Below, one piece after another: positions 1 to 9,017 of a stretch of 64,000 nt of DNA; positions within the stretch are counted from its first letter, which is position 1, and each line of letters opens with the position of its first letter. The notes beneath the pieces are model-generated. The model did not search any database and had not been told where the DNA came from. It worked only from the letters and a program-made list of their open reading frames with translations. The translations under genes and the position numbers were made by a program. The stretch comes from Bombella saccharophila (lineage in GTDB: Bacteria > Pseudomonadota > Alphaproteobacteria > Acetobacterales > Acetobacteraceae), in the NCBI RefSeq assembly GCF_026385475.1, contig NZ_JANIDW010000003.1, positions 1 to 64,000 on the forward strand, written 5' to 3'.

Positions 1-242
1 AAGTCCTGTTTCTTCATAAAATTTATTATGATAAAGTTAACGTCCCTGAATGGTGATGGCTCTGTCAGCCGTGGCTTCCCTGCCGATTTGCTAGGGGTTG
101 CTTTGCTATATGATTCTATTTTGGGAATATACGTGCCCTAACGTGGGATATTGTATGTTGATTTTAAAAGGAAAGGCGTTACGGGCTGTATCGTTTTATT
201 GTACGGGACTGTGTTTTTAATATGATGCGGTGAGTGTCGATT
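1..242. other. Intergenic region downstream of cas9
   Basis: No convincing coding sequence lies between the window edge and the cas9 stop. A cas1 gene does not start directly after cas9 here, unlike the common cas9-cas1-cas2 order. The only structured element seen is the repeat-like unit near 62-97. Whether cas1, cas2 or an array lies further left cannot be judged. Confidence 0.5.
62..97 (+). repeat. Solitary CRISPR-repeat-like unit downstream of cas9
   Basis: Bases 69-92 are the reverse complement of 3461-3484 with 22 of 24 positions identical; the mismatches are adjacent and central. The right copy begins a tracrRNA-like structured RNA, so this copy has the sequence expected of the crRNA repeat that would pair with it, read on the plus strand. 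From memory, the core CGATTTGCTA resembles repeats of other alphaproteobacterial type II-C systems; that comparison is unchecked. The 36-base boundaries are a guess from usual repeat length. No second repeat lies 30 bases to either side, so this is not a visible array. It could be an isolated or decayed repeat, or on the minus strand a second anti-repeat in the cas9 3' region. A short GGCT/AGCC hairpin sits at its 5' edge. Confidence 0.5.
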
Positions 243-3200
243 TTAATCATAATGAGTGTGGGGTGGGGAGGGACATATTAACCCGTGCCACGTTCGGGTT
301 TCCTGTCTGATGAGCGACAATTCCCCGAAGCGATTGATAGAAAATTTTTGAAACAGGTCTAGTGTTTTTATGCCGATCCCCTTGTGTAATTGGGCCGTAT
401 TATTGGGGTCAGCCAAGGCTATGGAAGCGGTAGCGCGATTACTCCCCGCAAAATAGCCTTCCATGATGGTTCCGTTTTTGATGAGACGAATGTAACTACG
501 AGGGTAAAGACTAAAATGAAATTGCGCTCTCTCGTCCATGATGGGCCATTGTTCTTCCGGTTTATTGGCTAGGATAGCTCTATTAGGAGGAGAAGGCCAT
601 CTGGCTGGATTCATGACATGGTGGCGATAAATAGGCACCATAAACCATTCCTTTTTGCCGCTTTTGCCGTGCATTGTAAAAACATCCACGCGTACCATAT
701 CGCCCCGATCTGCCATCCCTCCTCGGACGGGGACGGCAGGCCTTCTATTGGTCATGAGCCGTACTTTACGTACGAGATGGCCTTCATGCGCTACGGTGCA
801 GGGAGTGCGCGGGGGGTTGTTGGTGGGTTTACCCGCTTTGATCCAACGATATAAGGCGTGGATAAGCTCGCTGTTACGCTCAGGGTCTTTAATTTTAGTA
901 AGGTCTGTTATTTTTAGAGAGTCGATGGCTTTACGCTCATAAATGACAGGGCGTGTTTCCTCTATACGTATTTGACGGATGGTAGCGCCGTGCCCTTCGC
1001 CGCGTGCGCGACGGCGCTCAGGGCGAGCGACTAATAATGCCGCATATTTTTTGCGTAATTCATCTTGGAAACCTATCCATGGTGGGGGAATGTTGCGTAG
1101 GAGACGGGGACGTCCAATTTGTTCATTATATTGAAAAGATTTTGTCAGTTTCTGGAGTTCGCGCTCGCTCACAGCGGCAACGACGGTAGCATCTAGCGCA
1201 TGATGGCGGCTGTCTGGGATACGGCGCCCATCAATTTTTTTGAGGGACTCAATATCCCAAGCATTACGTAAGGCTGCGGTAAGTGCCCCGGGGCGGGTAA
1301 AGACGCGCCGCGTGCCTCCTTTTTCGGCCCTTTGTCCAACCGGGTAGAAAATATGAGCCGCCTCTGCAATGAGGCGTGCTGCGTAACGTGTGTCGTTAAG
1401 ATTACGCCGGCGGAAACGCTTTTCAGTTTCGTGATTTCCTTTGAGCAAGAAGTTACGTTTTTTAATGCCTTTTGTATTCTTGCGTCCCTCCACAATAGTG
1501 GAAAATTGCTCCCACGCGGCTGGTCCCTTTGTCGTGTATATCCACTCATAAGGTGTTCGATTTTTCTTATCTTGGTTCGCTTTTGTGAAGCAAAGAGCCC
1601 TATTATTATAACTGCTATCGCCAAAGCGTGACCAAGGAAGAATATGATCAATTTGGATCATATTGCTCTCATCAAGGAGTAGGTAAGGCGCAATTGGCTC
1701 ATTAGTATAGCAGCACCGGCCGTCTTGTTCCTTCCATAAGCGATAGCGGAGCAATATATCGTCTGAGACATCCTCAAGGGATAATAAGGCACGAGCTTCT
1801 GTGCGTTCTTTTTCGCGTTGTTTTGTCCTTGCTTCAATGTTGCGTTCAATCAGGCGGCGTTTTTCTAGGCTATTGCCGACATCCCGGGCAAGTTCAATGC
1901 AAATGCACCCAGGGAGCCCCCAGCGGTTGCGCATAGCCCAGAGTTGTTTCATCCCCTCACTAATGGCTTTTTTCGCAATAGGGTTTGTGATGTCCTGGCG
2001 GAGGTCATCCATAAGGGCTTTAAATTTGGCTTTTGTGTTTACAATTTCACGGCCGTGGAATTTAGATGCAGCGTGATTATAACCGACAGCTTCGCATGCT
2101 TTATCGTAAGTGAGTCCCTGCTGAAGATAAGGAATCAGTTTCCGGGCGGCTTTATCTGAAAGAGAGGATGCCCCTTTAAATTTGGCGAATTTATTGGCAG
2201 AAAGAGCTTGTAGAATAAGGCTATAAGCCTGCGAGGGGAGGCCAAGCTTTGCGAGTTTCTTAGCGATTGTGTCTGTTAGTTCGTGGAAACTAATAATCCA
2301 AGCGGTTTGATCAAGCAGCTCAGGATGTGGGTGGAGTTGCCACCATAATGTATCTCCTAAGACAGATCGAAACGTGGCTGTGCCCGGAAAACTCTCCCCT
2401 GTGCGGCTTGTGATGTCTCGTTTTTCCTGCCCCAATGGGATAGTGGTAAAGCGGTGGTGGTCATGTAACTGGAGGAGATGGCGCAGTTTGTCGCCTGTTA
2501 GTTTCCGTGTCTTACTGGCTGTTAGATAAATCTGCTGTAATTCATCTGGGGTGAGAGGATATTCGTCTATTCCATCTGTAATGCGTAAATTTACTAAGCG
2601 GCAGAGAAGGCGAAATTGCTCAAATGAGGGAGAAAAGCGGGATGAGCGTTTTTCCCCCGGTTCAAAAGGACAAAATTCTACGAAACTACCACTATCTTGC
2701 ATGGGCCGTTGATGGAAAGCAATGGCAGTAAAAGCACGCTCAATCGTGGGGGTAGCCACGAGGCTGCCAAGGCGGCGTTGTGTGTTGAAGAGGATTCTTG
2801 TTTCTTGTTGTAAGGCCTTGCGGCTCATAGTCCGGTCAAATTGGCCTTCCCGGTTACGGCGCCTTTGGCTATAGGCGGGGTCCCGCGCAAACATCTCTCC
2901 AATTGTGCGATATTGGGATGCTCGCTCCTCGGTAGCTGTAAGAGCTGAGAGCATTTTATGATCATGAGTTGATGTTGTTTTGGGCACCCGTTTGGCAGAG
3001 GATTTGAAGCCCCGCCGTTTTGCAATGTGGCCTAATGCGGTAGCGAATTCCTGGGGTGTGAGAAGGCGGTCAAGCCCTTGGGCCCGCATTTCCCATGGGT
3101 CGGCCCCTATTTGACGGAAAGCCTCAGGATGGGGATGGTCGAGCAGGTGATACATTGCAAATAGATGGCGAATTTTTGCCATACGATGGCGACGTCGCCT

Positions 3201-3401
3201 GACGACGCGGCGGAGCAGACGATTATTCCGCCTAATGTGGTTGGTAGGGGTGCGGTCTTTATCGGTTTCGGGGACGTTAAAGCACCAGCTGCCCAGTGCT
3301 TCGATTTGTTGGGCCCCTTCTGTTTGATTGATGACAGCCCATCCACAGGAGCCAATGCCAATGTCAAGGCCAAATATATGCGATTCTTTGATACATGTCA
3401 T
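243..3401 (-). CDS. cas9: CRISPR-associated endonuclease Cas9, type II-C
   Basis: RNA-guided DNA endonuclease of a type II CRISPR system, 1052 residues, the compact size of subtype II-C. RuvC-I (GLDIGIGSCGWAVI) carries Asp13. An arginine-rich bridge helix spans about 57-82. RuvC-II has Glu503 in IELARD. HNH has QIDHILPW with His586 followed by Asn609 in KANQDK. RuvC-III has HHALDA with His734 and Asp737. All catalytic residues are therefore present and the enzyme should be active. The last roughly 270 residues would be the PAM-interacting region. The chosen ATG precedes RuvC-I by ten residues, normal for the family, but has no clear Shine-Dalgarno. No cas1 or cas2 is seen beside it, and a tracrRNA candidate is transcribed divergently just upstream. 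A -10-like TATACT lies about 35 bases before the start. Confidence 0.97.
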   Translation of the reverse strand: MTCIKESHIFGLDIGIGSCGWAVINQTEGAQQIEALGSWCFNVPETDKDRTPTNHIRRNNRLLRRVVRRRRHRMAKIRHLFAMYHLLDHPHPEAFRQIGADPWEMRAQGLDRLLTPQEFATALGHIAKRRGFKSSAKRVPKTTSTHDHKMLSALTATEERASQYRTIGEMFARDPAYSQRRRNREGQFDRTMSRKALQQETRILFNTQRRLGSLVATPTIERAFTAIAFHQRPMQDSGSFVEFCPFEPGEKRSSRFSPSFEQFRLLCRLVNLRITDGIDEYPLTPDELQQIYLTASKTRKLTGDKLRHLLQLHDHHRFTTIPLGQEKRDITSRTGESFPGTATFRSVLGDTLWWQLHPHPELLDQTAWIISFHELTDTIAKKLAKLGLPSQAYSLILQALSANKFAKFKGASSLSDKAARKLIPYLQQGLTYDKACEAVGYNHAASKFHGREIVNTKAKFKALMDDLRQDITNPIAKKAISEGMKQLWAMRNRWGLPGCICIELARDVGNSLEKRRLIERNIEARTKQREKERTEARALLSLEDVSDDILLRYRLWKEQDGRCCYTNEPIAPYLLLDESNMIQIDHILPWSRFGDSSYNNRALCFTKANQDKKNRTPYEWIYTTKGPAAWEQFSTIVEGRKNTKGIKKRNFLLKGNHETEKRFRRRNLNDTRYAARLIAEAAHIFYPVGQRAEKGGTRRVFTRPGALTAALRNAWDIESLKKIDGRRIPDSRHHALDATVVAAVSERELQKLTKSFQYNEQIGRPRLLRNIPPPWIGFQDELRKKYAALLVARPERRRARGEGHGATIRQIRIEETRPVIYERKAIDSLKITDLTKIKDPERNSELIHALYRWIKAGKPTNNPPRTPCTVAHEGHLVRKVRLMTNRRPAVPVRGGMADRGDMVRVDVFTMHGKSGKKEWFMVPIYRHHVMNPARWPSPPNRAILANKPEEQWPIMDERAQFHFSLYPRSYIRLIKNGTIMEGYFAGSNRATASIALADPNNTAQLHKGIGIKTLDLFQKFSINRFGELSLIRQETRTWHGLICPSPPHTHYD

Positions 3402-3435
3402 GCGATGTTTATTTGCACATCTATTGACATATTTC

Positions 3436-3443
3436 AGTATAAT
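3436..3443. promoter_or_regulatory. Overlapping divergent -10 elements for cas9 and tracrRNA
   Basis: TATAAT at 3438-3443 on the plus strand would start RNA near 3450, just before the anti-repeat. On the minus strand the overlapping TATACT at 3441-3436 would start cas9 mRNA near 3429, giving a leader of about 28 bases. The -35 matches are weak on both sides. Both assignments are by eye. Confidence 0.4.
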
Positions 3444-3449
3444 TCTTTA

Positions 3450-3550
3450 GAAGCTATGTAAGCAAATCGGTCGGGAAGCCACGGTAACATGGTTTTCCAT
3501 GTGAAGGATTACCTCTCCCTATTCATAAAGGGAGAGGGATTCCCCTTTCA
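3450..3550 (+). ncRNA. Candidate tracrRNA, divergent from cas9
   Basis: The anti-repeat at 3461-3484 starts AGCAAATCGG, like tracrRNAs of other alphaproteobacterial type II-C systems as I remember them. It is followed by a nested hairpin: GGTA/TACC (3483-3486 with 3510-3513) around ACATGG/CCATGT (3487-3492 with 3497-3502, loop TTTT). A 9-bp stem follows (3512-3520 with 3529-3537), then a pyrimidine-rich tail that may end transcription. A perfect TATAAT precedes it at 3438. The order anti-repeat, one or two hairpins, terminator-like hairpin is the type II-C tracrRNA plan. Start and end are approximate. Confidence 0.75.
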
Positions 3551-3581
3551 TTTAGGTGTAATAAAAATTTAATATTTTTGT

Positions 3582-4520
3582 TTAGAGGATAGGGCGGTAG
3601 ATGAGTATGCCGCGTCTTTCCTTGAGGTAGGTTGTAAGCGGTGTATCTACGACATAACGATGTTCTGGCAATGATGAAGCATTGCGGAAGAGAAGTTCAT
3701 GCCCGTGCCAAATGGCTAACCCGATATGAAAGACGTCTAAGCCCGGTAAGGGGCTGTAAATACCGATAACATCGCCATTTTTTATGCGTCCCTTTACATT
3801 ATTATGCCGTAAGTCCTCTAATAATGGGCCTGTGGGCAGGTAAGTGATGAGTCGTTTTTTTAAGGGAATCCCGGGTAAATAGCGATCCATTGATGGTGTC
3901 GTGCTGGGGGATGGTACGGATGATGATGGGATTTTAAGATTAAGTGTTTTGAGGATGCGTTGCGCATAGGGGAAATGGGGACCAAGATCGCGGCATAGCA
4001 CGGGTGTGCCATGTAGCCAGTCGCTAAAGAAGTGCCGGCGTTCGGTAAAAGCGACATGGTAATGGCGGTAGCGTGTGGCGATGAGGGCGTGGATGAATTG
4101 CTCTACGGTGAGGCTACGACTAGCGGCAAGAATGATTTCTACAAAGGTCATGCAATTTACCCCTCGCCATGAGAGGATGAGTTCCTCTTGCGTTGTGGCG
4201 GAGCCAATAAGTGGCTGGGCGAGATAGGGCGTCCCTTTCATAAATTGGGACATAAGGACGATGCGCTCTTGGCGGGAGCGATGAGGGGCTATGGCAATTA
4301 ATTGGCTGAGCTGCTGGCGTGTGGAATCAGATAATGCCTCAAGAGGGGGCGCATCGGAGGGTAATTTATGGTGTGTGGGGGCAACCTTGTGATGGGGATG
4401 GGGGGCTAAAGGGTGTCTTCTAGCATAAGTGGGACGATAAAGGCCGAGCCCCCCCATGCCGATACCGGCAAGGAAGGCCCGTCTTTTTAACGTGTGGTTG
4501 TGAGAATGACCTTTAGACAA
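3582..4520 (-). CDS. DUF1460 family secreted protein (amidase-like)
   Basis: Resembles the DUF1460 family, NlpC/P60-related proteins annotated as N-acetylmuramoyl-L-alanine amidase-like. The N-terminus has a twin-arginine-like signal (KRRAFLAGIGMGGLGL, Arg13-Arg14), suggesting export, possibly folded, to the periplasm. The probable catalytic cysteine is Cys123 in GVNCMTFVE, preceded by a GTPYL motif and followed by an RYRHYH...HFFSDW segment typical of the family. Length 312 is normal for such proteins. Its start overlaps the end of the upstream phosphodiesterase gene by 8 bases, so the two are probably translationally coupled. The true substrate is unknown; a peptidoglycan role is inferred from the fold. 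Confidence 0.75.
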   Translation of the reverse strand: MSKGHSHNHTLKRRAFLAGIGMGGLGLYRPTYARRHPLAPHPHHKVAPTHHKLPSDAPPLEALSDSTRQQLSQLIAIAPHRSRQERIVLMSQFMKGTPYLAQPLIGSATTQEELILSWRGVNCMTFVEIILAASRSLTVEQFIHALIATRYRHYHVAFTERRHFFSDWLHGTPVLCRDLGPHFPYAQRILKTLNLKIPSSSVPSPSTTPSMDRYLPGIPLKKRLITYLPTGPLLEDLRHNNVKGRIKNGDVIGIYSPLPGLDVFHIGLAIWHGHELLFRNASSLPEHRYVVDTPLTTYLKERRGILIYRPIL

Positions 4521-5532
4521 GGTAGCGTGCGCTTTGTTCAGCCATAAGAAAGTGGACGCCTATATCATTACCATCCTGGAGGTCACGATAGATCTGGCGT
4601 GTGGGGCATTCCCCGTCATGGAACGTTTCTTTGACATGGGAAATAATGACGCGTAACCCACGGATGTGATGACGTCCCCCGCATATATGGCCAAGCTCGC
4701 GTAGGCTCGTAAGGAGGTCTTTAGGGCGCAGCTGGCCACAAAGTGCATCATCTGGGTGGGTGTCGGGATATGTTACGCCAATAATGATCGTATTGAGCGT
4801 GTTATTTTGTACCAGAGGGGCAACAGCTTCCCACAAATTATGAAGATTTTGTGGGCCGTCTGGCTGGTCTGCCTGTGTATCTCCGAAATAGAGGATGGCA
4901 CTACCTTTTTGTTGAATTAGAAAGGCCGTGGAGGTCGTACTCGCATGGCTGAGGGGCCATGCTGTGATATTCATGGTCGTATCTTGTAGTGTGTGTGACT
5001 GACCTGGCTCCATATTATGGTAGGTGTATTTCCCAATACGCGGCTTTGGCCCTTTATCACCCATGGCACCCCAAACACGGTTATTGAAGAGGTTCTCAGC
5101 TAAAATAGCGTTAGTTTGGGAGAGCGCATAAAGGGGCTTTGGTGTATCCTCTGGTGAAGTTAGGACGAGCCCTGCGACATGGTCGAGATGGGCATGGCTG
5201 ATCAAATAAGCCCGTATAGTTTGTTTGAGGACATGCCCAGCCCGGCTGAGGGTGGAGTTGGGCATAATGGGGATGTCATTGAGGGCTCCTACTGCCTCTG
5301 CGCGTTTAAGGCCGTGGCCTAATGTCCCAGCATCGCAGAGGACAGCCTCATTGGTACCGAGGGGGCGGATGAGATAGGAGGATAGATTTCCATCAGCAAC
5401 GCCACTGCGGACCCCCAGTGCGATGACCTCAAAATGAGGATGAGCATCTGTGAAGGTAACAGGGGTACTTGTCGCGTTGGTGCGGGGTGTTTGTAACCGA
5501 TCACGAAGTGTTTTTAAGTGGCGTAAGGGCAT
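4513..5532 (-). CDS. Class II 3',5'-cyclic-nucleotide phosphodiesterase
   Basis: Likely hydrolyses cAMP to AMP using a metallo-beta-lactamase fold. The signature HAHLDHVAG (His113, His115, Asp117, His118) matches the class II phosphodiesterase zinc motif. CDAGT near residue 67 and FGDTQAD further on supply other expected ligands. Length 339 fits PDE1/CpdP-type enzymes. No clear signal peptide is visible, so it is probably cytoplasmic. It is the first gene of a two-gene unit with the DUF1460 protein and overlaps that start by 8 bases. A general metallo-hydrolase role is the alternative. The gene is separated by about 150 bases from the divergent DUF3465 gene. Confidence 0.8.
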   Translation of the reverse strand: MPLRHLKTLRDRLQTPRTNATSTPVTFTDAHPHFEVIALGVRSGVADGNLSSYLIRPLGTNEAVLCDAGTLGHGLKRAEAVGALNDIPIMPNSTLSRAGHVLKQTIRAYLISHAHLDHVAGLVLTSPEDTPKPLYALSQTNAILAENLFNNRVWGAMGDKGPKPRIGKYTYHNMEPGQSHTLQDTTMNITAWPLSHASTTSTAFLIQQKGSAILYFGDTQADQPDGPQNLHNLWEAVAPLVQNNTLNTIIIGVTYPDTHPDDALCGQLRPKDLLTSLRELGHICGGRHHIRGLRVIISHVKETFHDGECPTRQIYRDLQDGNDIGVHFLMAEQSARYLV

Positions 5533-5686
5533 GGTTCTTTCCTTCCTATGAGCAGGGGGGGGAGGTTCCTATCTGTTATGTCCCACTGCTTGTCTTGCTG
5601 GGATGTTTCCAGTCCAGTAATGACGAGGCTTACCCACGATACTCTTGCCTTGCTCATGGGGGAAGGGGGAACGGAAAGGAGAGATT

Positions 5687-6187
5687 ATGCGTTTTTCATG
5701 TTCGCGCTTAGTAAAGGCAGGATTATTAGGATTTGTAGTGAGCATAATGGGGGGGGCTGTTCCGGCCCTGGCGGAGTCTTCTATGCCAGCGCAATGCGAT
5801 AATACGCGTTTTGTGCAAGATCAGGCCCATTATGCGCAACAATTTGCTCATCGGCATGTGCCTTATGGGCAGCATTTAGACCTGCCAGAGCATATTTGCG
5901 GGATGGTTGTGCATGTGTACCGTGCTCAACAAAGCCGGAGCGGCCGGCATGGTTATTTTCTGATGTCTGTAGCGGGAGGAACAACACCTATCCGCATTGT
6001 CTCAAATCTTGATGAAATGCGCGCCCCAGCATGGCCTTGGGTTAAGGTTGGAGATCAGGTCGAGGTCCAAGGACGGTATTATTATGATGGGCCAAACCGC
6101 CAAGGTGTGGATTGGACACATCATGGGACAAGCCGCCAATGGCCATGGCCTGGCTTTGTGAGTGTAAATGGCCAGCGTTACCAATAA
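5687..6187 (+). CDS. DUF3465 domain secreted protein
   Basis: A 166-residue protein with a good signal peptide (hydrophobic run about 8-25, cleavage after PALA) and a DUF3465-like body. The signs are a GMVVHVYRA strand near the middle, a KVGDQVEVQGRYYYD segment and the late WTHH motif characteristic of the family. Function is unknown; the fold looks like a small OB-type beta barrel. I placed the start at 5687 because AAGGAGAG lies a few bases before it and the signal peptide begins there; an in-frame ATG at 5645 has no such site. A strong hairpin follows the stop. Confidence 0.75.
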   Translation: MRFSCSRLVKAGLLGFVVSIMGGAVPALAESSMPAQCDNTRFVQDQAHYAQQFAHRHVPYGQHLDLPEHICGMVVHVYRAQQSRSGRHGYFLMSVAGGTTPIRIVSNLDEMRAPAWPWVKVGDQVEVQGRYYYDGPNRQGVDWTHHGTSRQWPWPGFVSVNGQRYQ

Positions 6188-6245
6188 GACCTAATACCCC
6201 GGCAGGTTTGGGATGCCTAGGCCGGGGTAAGGGTCTTTGTTGTTT
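6186..6245 (+). terminator. Hairpin terminator after the DUF3465 gene
   Basis: Perfect 9-bp inverted repeat TACCCCGGC (6195-6203) and GCCGGGGTA (6221-6229), extended by an outer AAGACC/GGTCTT stem (6186-6191 with 6232-6237) and an inner AGG/CCT pair. A T-rich stretch follows on the plus strand. It overlaps the last codons of clpA, so one hairpin may serve both convergent genes. Confidence 0.7.
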
Positions 6246-8553
6246 TGACCTTTTTGGTCTTACGTGGTGGGGGCGTGATTGTAGCAGAGGAGAGGGTGAA
6301 GGTGAGCTCACCCTCTCGGGCCCCGATTTTGACATTCCCGCCATTGGTCAACTTGCCAAAGAGAAGTTCCTCCGCCAGTGGTTTTTTGATCTTATCCTGT
6401 ATTAGGCGGCTCAGAGGGCGTGCCCCATTGATGCGGTCGTAGCCATGCTCAGCAAGCCATGCTTTTGCAGCAGAGGTGAGGTGGAGCGTAACATGTTTGG
6501 CAGCCAACATGGTGCTGAGCTGTTGTACAAATTTCTCCACCACATGGGCGACAATGGCAGGGGTGAGCGGGGCAAAGGGGATGATCGCATCCAACCGATT
6601 GCGGAACTCAGGTGAGAAAAGCCGTTTTATGGCGTCTTCATCATCACCAGTGCGGGCGGTGCGGGCAAAGCCGATGGCTTCTTTAGAGAGATCGCTTGCT
6701 CCTGCATTGCTGGTCATGATGAGGATAACATTACGGAAATCGACCGTCTTGCCAGAATTATCGGTCAATTTCCCGTGGTCCATAACTTGTAAGAGGAGAT
6801 TAAAGAGGTCTGGATGGGTCTTTTCAATTTCATCAAGGAGCAAGACAGCATGAGGGGTCTGGTCTATGGCGCTGGTTAATAACCCCCCTTGCTCAAAACC
6901 AACATAACCGGGCGGGGTGCCAATAAGCCGGGAGATCGAATGGGCCTCCATATATTCCGACATGTCGAAACGGATCAGCTTAATATCAAGCGATTTGGCT
7001 AATTGCCGTGCGGCTTCTGTTTTGCCAACCCCCGTTGGGCCGGAGAAAAGGTAACTCCCGATGGTTTTTTCCGAATCGCGCAACCCTGCACGAGATAGCA
7101 TAACCGCTGAGGAGAGAGCCTCCAAAGCGGCGTCTTGCCCATAAACAGCGCGGCGTAGATCCTCTGGTAAATGGCGCAACGCGGTGCGGTCATCTGTGGA
7201 GAGATGACGGGGGGGAATATGGGCGATGTGGGCAATTGTGGTTTCAATATCCTTTACCCCGACTGTGCGGCGTTTGCGGCTATTGGGGAGTAAGCGGCAC
7301 GCCGCCCCGGCTTCATCGAGGACATCAATCGCTTTGTCGGGGAGCTTGCGGTCATGGATATATCGCGCTGAGAGCGTTACGGCACTGCGAATGGCAGAAT
7401 CGGTAAAGCGGATATCATGATGGTCCTCATAACGGTCTTTTAACCCGCGGAGGATGCGGATCGTATCGGCCTGAGAGGGCTCAGCAATATCAATCTTTTG
7501 GAAACGCCGGGTAAGGGCGTGGTCTTTCTCAAAATGCTGGCGATATTCTTGGTAAGTGGTGGACCCAATGCAATGCAACTTCCCCGCTGCTAAGGCAGGC
7601 TTAAGGAGGTTGGAAGCATCCATAGAGCCATTTGTGGTAGAGCCCGCCCCAACAAGCATATGGATTTCATCGATGAAGAGCAGATTATGGGGATTTTCTT
7701 CCAATTCATTGATGATGGCTTTGAGGCGCTCTTCAAAATCACCGCGATAGCGTGTTCCGGCGAGTAAGGCCCCAAGGTCTAGGCTATAGAGGCGCGCTTC
7801 AGCGAGGATGGCAGGCACTTGCCCGCGAATGATCCTTTGTGCCAACCCCTCGGCAATGGCTGTTTTGCCTACGCCTGGCTCTCCAACAAGGAGGGGGTTG
7901 TTTTTGGTACGACGGCACAGAATCTGGATAACGCGGTTTACCTCTTCTTCCCGGCCAATTAGGGGGTCAATGCGGTTATGATAGGCGCGTTCATTAAGGT
8001 CGGTGCAGTATGTTTGTAGGGCTTCTTTGGTTTCACTCTCAGTAGATGCTTCTGAGGAGGCTGTATTATTTTTGCGCGATTGGCGTCCTTTTTTATCGGC
8101 CTGGCCCCCTTGTTGTGAGGGGGGGAGGTCATCGCGTTGTATTGCGCGGATGGCATCGAGCCGGGTAAGGCCTTGCTGTTGGAGGAAGAAAATAGCGTGG
8201 CTTTCTTTCTCTGCAAACATGGCTACCAAGACGTGCCCGCCTGTCATAACAGGTTGGCCCGCATTTTGAATATAAACCGCTGCGCGCTGGATAACACGTT
8301 GAAATGCTGTCGTCGGTTGTGGTGCGTCCTCTAGGTCCGGTCGGACTACAGTACGTTGCTCGCTTAGGAGAAAACGCTCCAAAGCCTGACGCAGATGGTT
8401 TAGGTCAGTGTGACAGGCTGTGAAGATCGCTGCTGCATCATAATCATCACAAAGGGCGAGGAGGAGATGCTCTAATGTGATGAATTCATGGTGATTCTGT
8501 CCGGCTATGATGAGGGCGCGCTGAAGCGTCTGTTCAAGTGTGGTAGACAACAT
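6217..8553 (-). CDS. clpA: ATP-dependent Clp protease ATP-binding subunit ClpA
   Basis: AAA+ unfoldase that feeds substrates, including N-degron proteins delivered by ClpS, into ClpP in the cytoplasm. The 778-residue protein has a Clp N-domain (about 1-140), a low-complexity linker, a first AAA module with GEPGVGKT (224-231) and FIDEIH, and a second module with GPTGVGKT (505-512) and LLDEIE. The IGF tripeptide near 627 is the expected ClpP-docking loop. I start it at 8553 because AAGGAGCGC precedes that ATG; an upstream in-frame ATG adds 18 unlikely residues. clpS lies immediately upstream, so they form an operon. clpP is not in the window. Confidence 0.96.
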   Translation of the reverse strand: MLSTTLEQTLQRALIIAGQNHHEFITLEHLLLALCDDYDAAAIFTACHTDLNHLRQALERFLLSEQRTVVRPDLEDAPQPTTAFQRVIQRAAVYIQNAGQPVMTGGHVLVAMFAEKESHAIFFLQQQGLTRLDAIRAIQRDDLPPSQQGGQADKKGRQSRKNNTASSEASTESETKEALQTYCTDLNERAYHNRIDPLIGREEEVNRVIQILCRRTKNNPLLVGEPGVGKTAIAEGLAQRIIRGQVPAILAEARLYSLDLGALLAGTRYRGDFEERLKAIINELEENPHNLLFIDEIHMLVGAGSTTNGSMDASNLLKPALAAGKLHCIGSTTYQEYRQHFEKDHALTRRFQKIDIAEPSQADTIRILRGLKDRYEDHHDIRFTDSAIRSAVTLSARYIHDRKLPDKAIDVLDEAGAACRLLPNSRKRRTVGVKDIETTIAHIAHIPPRHLSTDDRTALRHLPEDLRRAVYGQDAALEALSSAVMLSRAGLRDSEKTIGSYLFSGPTGVGKTEAARQLAKSLDIKLIRFDMSEYMEAHSISRLIGTPPGYVGFEQGGLLTSAIDQTPHAVLLLDEIEKTHPDLFNLLLQVMDHGKLTDNSGKTVDFRNVILIMTSNAGASDLSKEAIGFARTARTGDDEDAIKRLFSPEFRNRLDAIIPFAPLTPAIVAHVVEKFVQQLSTMLAAKHVTLHLTSAAKAWLAEHGYDRINGARPLSRLIQDKIKKPLAEELLFGKLTNGGNVKIGAREGELTFTLSSATITPPPRKTKKVKTTKTLTPA

Positions 8554-8648
8554 AATGCGCTCCTTGTGACACAAAATAATGTCAGAATGATGAAAACAGC
8601 GGTACAAAAAATCATCTCATAGTGCTCGTTTTTAAGGTGGATATTTGG

Positions 8649-9017
8649 TCAGGCTTTCTCAAGAGTGCATTGTAGGGGATGTTGGTTTTGTTGTGCGAGG
8701 TCCATAACCTGCCCTACCTTAGTTTCCGCAATTTCATAGGTAAAAATACCGCAAACCCCACTACCGCGGTTGTGAACCTCTAACATAATGCTGTGGGCTT
8801 CATCGGGCGATTTGGCAAAGAAACGCTCCAGAATAAAAACGACAAAATCCATAGGGGTATAGTCGTCATTAAGGAGCAGAACTTTATACATAGACGGGTA
8901 GGAGATGTCCGTTTTCTGGCTGGTAAGTGTCTCTTCTTTTACAGCACAGATCGGCGCGTCTAGGACAGTAGAGCCCTCTGGCTGACGAGCCGTCATTCCG
9001 TATGGCCTGCGCTGCAT
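8649..9017 (-). CDS. clpS: ATP-dependent Clp protease adaptor ClpS
   Basis: Adaptor that binds N-degron substrates and the ClpA N-domain. The core [24 protein letters not shown] and the later [20 protein letters not shown] segment match the ClpS fold; the Asn-Asp pair and the Val-His stretch belong to the N-degron pocket. The 122-residue length is typical. The start at 9017 is preceded by AGGAGA with seven bases between; further upstream ATGs lack a site. It is followed 95 bases later by clpA on the same strand. Confidence 0.93.
   Translation of the reverse strand: MQRRPYGMTARQPEGSTVLDAPICAVKEETLTSQKTDISYPSMYKVLLLNDDYTPMDFVVFILERFFAKSPDEAHSIMLEVHNRGSGVCGIFTYEIAETKVGQVMDLAQQNQHPLQCTLEKA

Noticed and set aside
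1-242. Possible CRISPR array at the left edge
   Set aside because: Only one repeat-like unit is present; bases 1-31 and 128-163 do not match it at spacer distance.
1193-1651. Open frames inside cas9 on either strand
   Set aside because: They lie wholly within a convincing cas9 frame and look like shadows.
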